A stretch of 5,205 bases of DNA from Ruminococcus sp. CAG:254. GTDB taxonomy: Bacteria > Bacillota > Clostridia > Oscillospirales > Ruminococcaceae. Both the position numbers and the translations under genes were made by a program. Shown here one piece after another: positions 1-5,205 of this stretch (the first letter of the stretch is position 1; the number at the start of each line of letters is the position of its first letter). Below the pieces are notes generated by a model. The model was not told where the DNA came from. It saw nothing but the letters and a program-made list of their open reading frames with translations, and ran no database searches. The stretch is taken from positions 1-5,205 of the forward strand of contig HF997867.1 of the NCBI GenBank assembly GCA_000433635.1, written 5' to 3'.

Positions 1-35
1 AGACAAGGCAACGGGGCAATTGCAGCACGCTGGTA

Positions 36-66
36 GACAAAAGCAGGGGTGGAACCCCCTTTTGTC
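36..66. other. Strong inverted repeat / hairpin
   Basis: GACAAAAG at 36-43 pairs with CTTTTGTC at 59-66. After a two-base bulge (44-45), GGGG at 46-49 pairs with CCCC at 55-58, leaving the loop TGGAA. That makes 12 base pairs. No T-tract follows on either strand, so it is not a standard intrinsic terminator. It may be part of a structured RNA or of an upstream transcript's 3' end. Confidence 0.55.
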
Positions 67-119
67 GGACGTGAAAGACCATTTTTCCTAAGAGGAGTGT
101 TTCCAATCACAAGCCGCAG

Positions 120-164
120 GCAACTAAAAAGTTTTTTGGTGCAGCAATTTTACAAAAATGCTGC
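120..164. other. Two adjoining inverted repeats
   Basis: First repeat: positions 120-130 pair with 132-142 around a single bulged A, with one G-T pair. The six-T run at 132-137 lies inside the stem rather than after it. Second repeat: GCAGCA at 141-146 pairs with TGCTGC at 159-164, with three further A-T pairs inside after one mismatch. The two share bases 141-142, so they cannot both form in full. Neither has the GC stem followed by a U-tract expected of a terminator. Confidence 0.4.
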
Positions 165-169
165 CGAGG

Positions 170-203
170 TGTGGGCGAGCAGCCCACATTTGCGGAGCAA
201 ATG
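170..203. other. Pair of overlapping 7-bp perfect hairpins
   Basis: TGTGGGC at 170-176 pairs perfectly with GCCCACA at 182-188 around the loop GAGCA. CATTTGC at 187-193 then pairs perfectly with GCAAATG at 197-203 around the loop GGA. The stems share bases 187-188, so the helices either stack end to end with one pair lost or partly exclude each other. The first, GC-rich stem is followed only by ATTTG, too short for a confident terminator. Confidence 0.5.
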
Positions 204-272
204 AAACTGCACAATCAAATGCAATTGGTATCCCAAGGGTGTCGCTTTTTTCCAAACCATGCAGAAAACCCC

Positions 273-301
273 TTGCAATACCATTAAAAATCGTTTATAA
301 T
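273..301 (+). promoter_or_regulatory. Sigma-A-type promoter for the five-gene operon
   Basis: A -35 box TTGCAA at 273-278 (consensus TTGACA, four of six matches) and a perfect -10 box TATAAT at 296-301 are separated by the optimal 17 bases. Transcription would begin near 307-310, giving a leader of about 50 bases before the ATG at 357. The leader is too short for a T-box or attenuator, so any such control would have to act from another promoter. No obvious operator repeat overlaps the boxes. This is the only strong promoter I see upstream of the proBA genes. Confidence 0.8.
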
Positions 302-310
302 AAATACAAG

Positions 311-328
311 TTCTCTGCACAGAGAGAA
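311..328 (+). other. Short hairpin in the operon's 5' leader
   Basis: TTCTCT at 311-316 pairs with AGAGAA at 323-328 around a six-base loop. It sits at the very start of the predicted transcript and ends ten or more bases before the ribosome binding site at 339-346, leaving that site free. A 5' stabilising stem is the simplest reading; regulation cannot be judged from sequence. Confidence 0.35.
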
Positions 329-356
329 ATGAATATAGAAAGGAAGTGCTCCAATT

Positions 357-656
357 ATGGATGCAACTACATTTCCGCTGCCCCTTGCCTATCACATTGT
401 ACTGTGTGTGCTGGGCTGTGTCTTTTTTTTGGCACAATTTATTCGCTTAAAGAAACCCTATCAGCTGATGATGGCAATTGCAATGCCGGCATCTCTGCTG
501 ATCTACATTCAGCCAGAAAGCCGGACATTATTCTATACGATTGGTCTTTTGGTTGCGTTGGATTTGCTGCTGGCACTGGTGATTAGTTTGATTCAGCGAT
601 TCCGCCATCCGCAGGAAAAGAAATCCGACCAACAGCAGGAGGCGGCAGCAAAATGA
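357..656 (+). CDS. Small three-helix membrane protein, function unknown
   Basis: A 99-residue hydrophobic protein that I do not assign to a named family. Three membrane segments are visible, at about residues 10-30, 35-51 and 58-79, followed by a hydrophilic tail (80-99) rich in Lys, Arg, Glu and Gln. The positive loop after helix 1 (Arg-Leu-Lys-Lys) and the positive start of the tail suggest an N-out, C-in orientation. No cleavable signal peptide or catalytic motif is seen. The start is supported by an AAAGGAAG ribosome binding site at 339-346, ten bases upstream, and by the promoter at 273-301; later Met codons (residues 38, 39, 43) would delete helix 1. It is the first gene of the operon, and its TGA overlaps the next ATG (ATGA), implying translational coupling. 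It could be an auxiliary membrane subunit or a housekeeping protein; the sequence does not decide. Confidence 0.8.
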   Translation: MDATTFPLPLAYHIVLCVLGCVFFLAQFIRLKKPYQLMMAIAMPASLLIYIQPESRTLFYTIGLLVALDLLLALVISLIQRFRHPQEKKSDQQQEAAAK

Positions 657-1606
657 AAAAGCTGGTGATTACGGATTGGAGCACGCTTTCCATGACGGAT
701 GACCTTTCCACGGCCGCCCTGCAGGAACTGGCAGATGTGACAGCTTATCCGCTGACTGCTCCGGAAGAAGTCGCTGCTCGCATTGGCGATGCAGAACTGT
801 TGCTCTGCAACAAAACACCCATCACCGCAGCGGTTTTGGATGCCTGCCCAAACTTGGAATATATCGGCGTAATGGCAACCGGATACAACAATATTGATTT
901 GAAAGCCGCTGTTCAGCATGGAATTACCGTCTGCAATGCAGGCAGCTATTCCACAATGGCAGTTGCACAGCATACATTCGCCCTGATGCTGCATCATTTC
1001 AGCCGGATTGCTGCCTATGACCGTGCAGTGCGTGCAGGAGCTTGGGAGAAGTCGTTGCAGTTTTCTTGGTTTCCGTATCCGACCGCAGAACTGGCAGGAA
1101 AGACTTTGTGTGTGGTAGGATATGGCAGCATCGGGAAAGCTGTGGCAAAAATTGGGCAAGTTTTCGGAATGCAGGTAAAAATTACCACGAGAACAACTCC
1201 GTCAAATTGTCCATTTCCAGTGATTTCTATGGAAGAGGCATTTCAAACCGCTGATGTCCTGACGATTCACACGCCATTGACCCCAGAAACGCAGTGTCTT
1301 GTCAATGCGGAACGGCTGGCAAGCATGAAACCGACTGCATTTCTTATCAATACGGCACGGGGCGGCATTGTAGACGAAACCGCATTGGCAGAAGCATTGC
1401 GAAGTGGTGTCATTGCCGGAGCGGCAGTTGATGTTCTGGACACTGAACCGATGTCCGACCAGACACCATTGCGACAGCTGCCAAACTGTACGATTACGCC
1501 GCACGTTGCATGGGCAGCCGTAGAAACAAGAAATCGTTTGTTGCAGATTGTGACGGAAAACGTCGCTGCTTATTTAAACGGCACACCGCAAAATGTCGTA
1601 TCCTAA
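653..1606 (+). CDS. D-2-hydroxyacid dehydrogenase, glycerate dehydrogenase/hydroxypyruvate reductase-like
   Basis: A 317-residue, full-length cytoplasmic oxidoreductase of the D-isomer-specific 2-hydroxyacid dehydrogenase family, which interconverts 2-oxoacids and D-2-hydroxyacids with NAD(P)H. A split substrate-binding domain (about 1-100 and 290-317) encloses the Rossmann domain. The nucleotide loop is GYGSIG (156-161). The catalytic set is complete: Arg236 in TARGG, Glu265 in DTEP and His284 in TPHVAW. The TPHVAWAA context and the QNVV ending resemble enzymes annotated as D-glycerate dehydrogenase (HprA-like), so hydroxypyruvate or glyoxylate is a plausible substrate but is not proven. After beta strand 2 the family's NAD-selecting Asp is absent; the segment is ITTRTT (177-182), with Arg180, which favours NADP(H). 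The start overlaps the previous stop by ATGA, and AGGAGG at 637-642 lies ten bases upstream. It is 17 bases before proB, so it is probably co-transcribed, although no direct role in proline synthesis is known for this family. Confidence 0.93.
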   Translation: MKKLVITDWSTLSMTDDLSTAALQELADVTAYPLTAPEEVAARIGDAELLLCNKTPITAAVLDACPNLEYIGVMATGYNNIDLKAAVQHGITVCNAGSYSTMAVAQHTFALMLHHFSRIAAYDRAVRAGAWEKSLQFSWFPYPTAELAGKTLCVVGYGSIGKAVAKIGQVFGMQVKITTRTTPSNCPFPVISMEEAFQTADVLTIHTPLTPETQCLVNAERLASMKPTAFLINTARGGIVDETALAEALRSGVIAGAAVDVLDTEPMSDQTPLRQLPNCTITPHVAWAAVETRNRLLQIVTENVAAYLNGTPQNVVS

Positions 1607-1623
1607 AAACGGAGTAGAAAAAC

Positions 1624-2436
1624 ATGATTGATTTTACAAAGAAAAAACGAATTGTCATTAAATTGGGGACTTCCACCCTGACCCACAAGACCGGCAAGCT
1701 GAACATTCGTCGGATGACCAATCTGGTACAGGTGTTGTCTGATTTACATAATGCCGGAAAGGAAATTTTGCTGGTTTCCTCCGGTGCAATTGGAATGGGT
1801 GTTGGCAAGCTGAACCTGCCGGAACGCCCGAAAGATACCCCCTCGAAACAGGCTGCTGCTGCGGTCGGACAGTGCGAGTTGATGCATATTTATGATGATA
1901 TGTTTTCTAAGTATAGCATTACCGTTGCACAGATTCTGTTGACAAAAACCATCGTTCAGAATCCGGAACGTCGCCAGCATGTACAAAATACCATTGAACG
2001 GCTGCTGCAACTGGGTGTTATTCCGATTTTGAATGAAAACGATACCGTTGCGATTGATGAATTGGAACTGGAAATTGGCGAGAACGACTCGCTTTCCGCT
2101 GTAATTGCAACTGTTGCGGATGCGGATTTGCTGGTGATTCTGTCCGATATTGACGGATTGTTTTCTGCTGACCCACGGGTGCATCAGGATGCAGAAGTTG
2201 TTCCGCTGGTATCTGCCATTGATGATTCCATTTTGCAGATGGCAGGCGGAGCAGGCAGCACGTTGGGAACAGGCGGAATGGCAACCAAGCTGAACGCTGC
2301 CCAGATTGCAACGGAAAACGGCATTGATATGGTGATTATGAACGGAAAGAATCCGGACTTGCTCTATGATCTATTCGATAACAAACAGGTGGGAACGCTG
2401 TTCCTCGCCAAAAATGGAAAGGGTGTAACTGCATGA
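1624..2436 (+). CDS. proB: Glutamate 5-kinase, short form without PUA domain
   Basis: Glutamate 5-kinase phosphorylates glutamate with ATP to gamma-glutamyl phosphate, the committed and usually proline-inhibited step of proline synthesis. The 270 residues are a single amino-acid-kinase domain: IKLGTSTL (12-19) with catalytic Lys13, VSSGAIG (51-57), the substrate-binding NENDTV (137-142) and ENDSLSA (153-159), the nucleotide-binding SDIDGL (174-179), and GTGGMATKLNAA (215-226) with Lys222. The E. coli enzyme has about 367 residues and a C-terminal PUA domain. Here the protein ends right after the kinase fold, and the stop overlaps the proA start, so this is a natural short form rather than a truncation. 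Short ProB proteins are known in several Firmicutes. GGAG at 1611-1614 lies nine bases before the ATG. Co-transcription with the dehydrogenase upstream and proA downstream is likely. Confidence 0.97.
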   Translation: MIDFTKKKRIVIKLGTSTLTHKTGKLNIRRMTNLVQVLSDLHNAGKEILLVSSGAIGMGVGKLNLPERPKDTPSKQAAAAVGQCELMHIYDDMFSKYSITVAQILLTKTIVQNPERRQHVQNTIERLLQLGVIPILNENDTVAIDELELEIGENDSLSAVIATVADADLLVILSDIDGLFSADPRVHQDAEVVPLVSAIDDSILQMAGGAGSTLGTGGMATKLNAAQIATENGIDMVIMNGKNPDLLYDLFDNKQVGTLFLAKNGKGVTA

Positions 2437-3692
2437 ACTACGCACAGACATTGGGAGAACGGGCAAAGGTTGCTGCTCCGGCAATTGCAAACGCCAGCCC
2501 GAAGCTGAAGAATGAAGCATTGGCAGCGATTGCTGCGGCATTGCTGCAACAGACTGACCGAATTTTACAGGCAAATGCGGAAGATTTAGCAGCAGCTGTT
2601 CAGAATAACATGACAGAATCGCTGCAAGACCGCCTGCGACTGACACCAGCTCGAATGCAGGGTATGGCAGATGCCATTGAAAAGCTGATTGCAATGGATG
2701 ATCCGGTTGGTGTAGTAGAAAGCGGTTCTGTTCGTCCGAATGGACTGCAAATTTTAAAGACGAGAGTGCCGCTCGGCATCATTGGAATTATTTTTGAATC
2801 CCGTCCGAATGTAACAGTTGACGCTGCAACACTCTGCCTGAAGGCCGGAAATGCAGTCATTTTGCGGGGTGGAAAAGAAGCCATTCATTCCAACACCTGT
2901 TTAATGAACGTCATGCGGGAAGCGGTGGAATCCGTTGGCTTGCCGGCAGATATCATGCAGCTGGTAGAAGATACCTCTCGACAGACTGCCAGCGATATGA
3001 TGCAGCTGAATGGCTATCTGGATGTTCTGATTCCAAGAGGTGGAGCAGGCTTGATTCAGGCAGTTGTCAAGCAGGCAACCGTTCCAGTCATTGAAACGGG
3101 TGTCGGAAATTGTCATGTCTATGTAGATTCCTGTTTGGATGGCGATGCAGATTATGAAATGGCTGTCCGGATTATTGACAACGCCAAGACCCAGCGTCCA
3201 TCTGTTTGCAATGCAATTGAAGGTTTGCTGGTGCATGAAGCAGTTGCAGAAAAACTGCTGCCGATGGTACAGAAAGCACTTGCGGTGCATAATGTGACGA
3301 TTTACGGTTGTGAAAAGACTCGTGCGATTTTGGGGGACAGTGTTCTGCCAGCAACAGAAACAGAATATGCAACAGAATTTTTGGACTATAAAATCTCGGT
3401 TAAGGTTGTTTCTGATTTGGAGGAAGCGATTGCTCATATTACAAAGTATGGCACAAAGCATTCGGAATGCATTGTCACCAGAAGTTTGAACGCTGCAAAG
3501 AAGTTCCAGCAGCAGGTTGATGCAGCAGCTGTTTATGTGAATGCATCGACACGGTTCACAGATGGCGGTGAATTTGGCTATGGTGCGGAAATTGGAATTT
3601 CCACCCAGAAGCTGCACGCAAGAGGCCCGATGGGATTGCATGAATTGACCACAATCAAATATCTGATTAACGGAGACGGACAAATTCGATAA
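2433..3692 (+). CDS. proA: Gamma-glutamyl phosphate reductase (glutamate-5-semialdehyde dehydrogenase)
   Basis: ProA reduces gamma-glutamyl phosphate with NADPH to glutamate-5-semialdehyde, which cyclises spontaneously to pyrroline-5-carboxylate. The 419 residues match the usual family length (about 417 in E. coli). Visible landmarks are the IFESRPNVTVDA block (120-131), the LRGGKEA nucleotide-region motif (144-150), the PRGGAGLI segment (201-208), the catalytic Cys259 in KTQRPSVCNA (252-261), and the C-terminal family signature beginning VNASTRFTDGGEFGYG (369-384). The ATG overlaps the proB TGA by four bases, and AAGGG at 2419-2423 lies nine bases upstream, so ProB and ProA are probably translationally coupled; in E. 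coli the two enzymes work together because gamma-glutamyl phosphate is unstable. No frameshift or missing key residue is seen. ProC, the last enzyme of the pathway, is not encoded in this window. Confidence 0.98.
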   Translation: MNYAQTLGERAKVAAPAIANASPKLKNEALAAIAAALLQQTDRILQANAEDLAAAVQNNMTESLQDRLRLTPARMQGMADAIEKLIAMDDPVGVVESGSVRPNGLQILKTRVPLGIIGIIFESRPNVTVDAATLCLKAGNAVILRGGKEAIHSNTCLMNVMREAVESVGLPADIMQLVEDTSRQTASDMMQLNGYLDVLIPRGGAGLIQAVVKQATVPVIETGVGNCHVYVDSCLDGDADYEMAVRIIDNAKTQRPSVCNAIEGLLVHEAVAEKLLPMVQKALAVHNVTIYGCEKTRAILGDSVLPATETEYATEFLDYKISVKVVSDLEEAIAHITKYGTKHSECIVTRSLNAAKKFQQQVDAAAVYVNASTRFTDGGEFGYGAEIGISTQKLHARGPMGLHELTTIKYLINGDGQIR

Positions 3693-3735
3693 AGCAAAGC
3701 ACAGTTGAACAAGACGGCTAGAGGGAGCAGGAAGA

Positions 3736-4500
3736 ATGGGTTTAGATATCTACGCAGGAACGCTGACACGGTATTATACACAAAACTGGAAAACAGCCGT
3801 GCAGCAGTTTGGTGAAGCACATGGCATACCGGTTCAAATTATCCGTGCAAATCCGGAGGAACATCCGGCAGATGAAGCGGAAGTGCTGGAACGGGTAACC
3901 GAATGGCGGAAACACATTCTAAATGGGCTTGGCATTACTGAGCCGCCGCTCTGGAACGAAGATGCCAACCAAACGCCGTATTATACCGACAAGCCGGATT
4001 GGGATGGTATCACTGCTTTGCAGTTGTTTGTGTTGGCAAAGATGTTTGGTGAACCAGTTCCGGAAACGATTTCCAAAAATGCAGATCTTACAGAATTTCC
4101 GCTCTATCAGGCACGTCAAGCATATTTAAAGCAACACAATGAACCAGTTTCAATTTTAGAAGGTTGTGGCTGGTGGGTTCCGTTGGATGAACCAGCGATT
4201 TTTTCCTATGTGCTGCCGAATTTTGAAGAGGGACTGCTTGCAACAGTTGGCACATTAAAGAGAGAATTGAATGCGATCAATGCACTTTCTTGGAACGCTA
4301 CGTCGGAGGAAATTGCAAGCTGGCGAAATACAGAGGGCTATCCGTATGATGGAACAGTACAAATGAATGGTGATATTTCTATTCAGAAGAACCATACTGT
4401 TTATGATACAGTTTCCCTTGCAAAATTTGCGTTCTCCATCCTCTGGGAGGCAGCAGACTTTGCTATGCAGCATGGCGTTGTTGTTTTATATGACTTTTGA
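3736..4500 (+). CDS. Conserved-looking soluble protein of unknown function (MGLDIYAG start)
   Basis: I do not recognise a named family for this 254-residue protein. It has no signal peptide and no membrane segment, so it should be cytoplasmic. It is rich in aromatic residues: nine Trp (18, 57, 73, 89, 146, 147, 186, 196, 237) and many Tyr. Distinctive stretches are the N-terminal MGLDIYAGTLTRYY (1-14), YYTDKPDWDG (82-91), EGCGWWVPLDEP (142-153) and the C-terminal VVLYDF. The start is supported by GAGGGAG at 3721-3727, eight bases before the ATG, and by the MGLDIY opening, which to my memory recurs at the N-termini of uncharacterised bacterial proteins. The gap of 43 bases after proA holds no terminator or clear promoter, so it is probably read through from the proline operon and is its last gene. 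Codon use looks similar to its neighbours. No catalytic motif can be named. Confidence 0.85.
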   Translation: MGLDIYAGTLTRYYTQNWKTAVQQFGEAHGIPVQIIRANPEEHPADEAEVLERVTEWRKHILNGLGITEPPLWNEDANQTPYYTDKPDWDGITALQLFVLAKMFGEPVPETISKNADLTEFPLYQARQAYLKQHNEPVSILEGCGWWVPLDEPAIFSYVLPNFEEGLLATVGTLKRELNAINALSWNATSEEIASWRNTEGYPYDGTVQMNGDISIQKNHTVYDTVSLAKFAFSILWEAADFAMQHGVVVLYDF

Positions 4501-4507
4501 GAAAAAG

Positions 4508-4552
4508 AAAAGGTGCTGTCAGCTGGTTTCCCAGTTTGACAGCACCTTTTTT
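4508..4552. terminator. Bidirectional intrinsic terminator between convergent units
   Basis: An uninterrupted 11-base-pair stem joins AGGTGCTGTCA (4511-4521) to TGACAGCACCT (4537-4547). An inner CTGG/CCAG stem (4523-4526 with 4531-4534) closes on a TTTC loop. Six T residues at 4547-4552 end plus-strand transcripts eight bases after the stop at 4500. Read on the minus strand, the A-rich run at 4501-4511 gives a U-rich tail, so the same hairpin can end the aquaporin transcript, whose stop is 26 bases away. Confidence 0.92.
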
Positions 4553-4577
4553 ATGGAAATTTCCGAAACTTTCAAAG

Positions 4578-5205
4578 TTACGATTCAGATTCTTCTTCAT
4601 CCGCTACATTTGCATAAAATGCTTTGTGAATCAGACCTGCAAGAATTGCACCAACGAACGGAGCGAGAATGAACAGCCAAACCTGCTTGAGGGCATCGCC
4701 GCCAGCAAAAATTGCCGGAGCAAGGCTTCTTGCCGGGTTGACAGATGTTCCAGTCAGTGGAATGCCAATCAGATGAACGAATGTCAATGTAAGACCAATG
4801 ACCAAACCAGCAATGGAAGCGGTTTTCTTCGTTCTGGTAACGCCCAGAATGGTCATGATGAATACGAATGTTAAAATCACTTCTACCACGAATGCAGCCC
4901 CTGCATGCAGACCAACGCCGGATAAACTGCCGTAGCCGTTTACACCTGCTCCGCTCAAATCCGAGTTGGCAGTGATAAGTTTTAAAATGCCGCTGCCTGC
5001 GAATGCACCGGCAACTTGTGCAATGACATAGCCGATGAAGTCGCCGAATGTCAGCTTGCCATTAATCAGCATTGCAAGCGAAACAGCAGGGTTGACATGA
5101 CATCCGGAAATATCGCCGATGGCATAGGCAGATGCAACAATGGCAAGCCCGAACGCCAATGCGATGGCAACAACACCAAGGAAACCGGTTTCCATACCGC
5201 CGGTA
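4578..5205 (-). CDS. aqpZ: Aquaporin, AqpZ-type water channel (5' end cut off by the window)
   Basis: A partial major intrinsic protein that moves water across the cytoplasmic membrane. The frame is open to the right edge: a Thr-Gly-Gly precedes the Met at 5193-5195, so that Met is internal and the first helix lies outside the window. Numbering from that Met, both pore motifs are present: HVNPAV (33-38) and SVNPARS (151-157). The four selectivity-filter positions fit E. coli AqpZ (Phe43, His174, Thr183, Arg189): Phe15 in ALAFGL, His141 in FVHLIGIP, Thr150 and Arg156. Glycerol facilitators have Trp, Gly and Phe at the first three, so water is the more likely substrate than glycerol. The visible part contains about five membrane segments and the two half-helices, and ends in an acidic tail (DEEESES). 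It is convergent with the proline operon and shares its terminator; its promoter is outside the window. Confidence 0.93.
   Translation of the reverse strand, partial: TGGMETGFLGVVAIALAFGLAIVASAYAIGDISGCHVNPAVSLAMLINGKLTFGDFIGYVIAQVAGAFAGSGILKLITANSDLSGAGVNGYGSLSGVGLHAGAAFVVEVILTFVFIMTILGVTRTKKTASIAGLVIGLTLTFVHLIGIPLTGTSVNPARSLAPAIFAGGDALKQVWLFILAPFVGAILAGLIHKAFYANVADEEESES

Larger units (their letters stand above)
1..272. other. Non-coding, hairpin-rich region upstream of the operon promoter
   Basis: No gene is supported here. On the plus strand the frames entering from the left edge stop early (TAG at 34-36, TGA at 72-74, TAA at 89-91). The 29-codon tail ending at 91 could in principle be the end of an upstream gene, but nothing in it is recognisable. 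Longer open frames across this region run out of phase into the membrane-protein gene and look like chance. What the region does hold is a run of inverted repeats at 36-66, 120-142, 141-164, 170-188 and 187-203, listed separately. It could be the 3' untranslated end of an upstream transcript, or a small structured RNA. I match it to no known RNA family. Confidence 0.6.

Noticed and set aside
45..57. T-box-like string (AGGGGTGGAACCC), attractive because proBA operons in Firmicutes can be under T-box control
   Set aside because: The consensus continues ACCGCG, and an antiterminator partner should follow the bulge; here the bases sit in the top of a simple hairpin. There is no downstream terminator, and the operon's own promoter (273-301) lies after it. 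Any stem I would be off the left edge and cannot be checked.
237..251. Possible terminator ahead of the promoter (six-T run at 246-251)
   Set aside because: The only nearby pairing is a four-base TTGG/CCAA stem at 225-236, too weak and too far from the T-run.
150..437. 95-codon open frame on the minus strand across the promoter
   Set aside because: Low-complexity Cys/His/Ser-rich composition, no ribosome binding site seen, and it crosses the promoter and the start of a real gene.
158..586. 142-codon open frame on the plus strand
   Set aside because: It overlaps the membrane-protein gene in another frame, starts before the promoter, lacks a good ribosome binding site and has no protein-like motif.
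2901..3683. 260-codon minus-strand open frame inside proA
   Set aside because: It is antisense to a complete proA with all family motifs; its Cys/Asn/His/Gln-rich composition is typical of a reverse-strand shadow.
4497..4874. Plus-strand open frames running through the terminator into the aquaporin region
   Set aside because: They cross a strong terminator and lie opposite the motif-bearing aquaporin gene; there is no recognisable product.
5193..5195. ATG (minus strand) as the aquaporin start
   Set aside because: The frame stays open upstream (Thr-Gly-Gly) to the edge, and the family has a first membrane helix before this point, so this Met is internal.

Overview
The window looks like a chromosomal fragment from a Gram-positive anaerobe of the class Clostridia, probably a Ruminococcus-like member of the Oscillospiraceae. 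This placement is an inference from protein character (a short ProB without a PUA domain, a hydroxyacid dehydrogenase beside proBA), purine-rich Shine-Dalgarno sites and moderate base composition. No 16S rRNA or other strict taxonomic marker is present. I see no mobile element, CRISPR array, tRNA or rRNA.

Layout: positions 1-272 carry no convincing gene but hold several inverted repeats in close succession. A strong sigma-A-type promoter (TTGCAA, 17-base spacer, TATAAT; 273-301) then starts a plus-strand transcription unit of five genes: a three-helix small membrane protein (357-656), a D-2-hydroxyacid dehydrogenase (653-1606), proB (1624-2436), proA (2433-3692) and an unrecognised soluble protein beginning MGLDIYAG (3736-4500). 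Two gene pairs overlap by ATGA, the other gaps are 17 and 43 bases, and no terminator lies between them, so the five are probably one operon. A strong hairpin with A- and T-tracts on its two sides (4508-4552) ends the operon. It can also end the convergent minus-strand gene, an AqpZ-type aquaporin cut off by the right edge (4578-5205).

Function: ProB and ProA carry out the first two dedicated steps from glutamate to glutamate-5-semialdehyde, which cyclises to pyrroline-5-carboxylate. The final reductase, ProC, is not in the window. The hydroxyacid dehydrogenase has all catalytic residues and a cofactor loop suggesting NADP(H), but its substrate and its link to proline are not evident. The most uncharacterised parts are the first and last genes of the operon and the hairpin-rich DNA upstream of the promoter. 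I do not see evidence for a wholly new system; the candidate novelties are modest and are stated as such.
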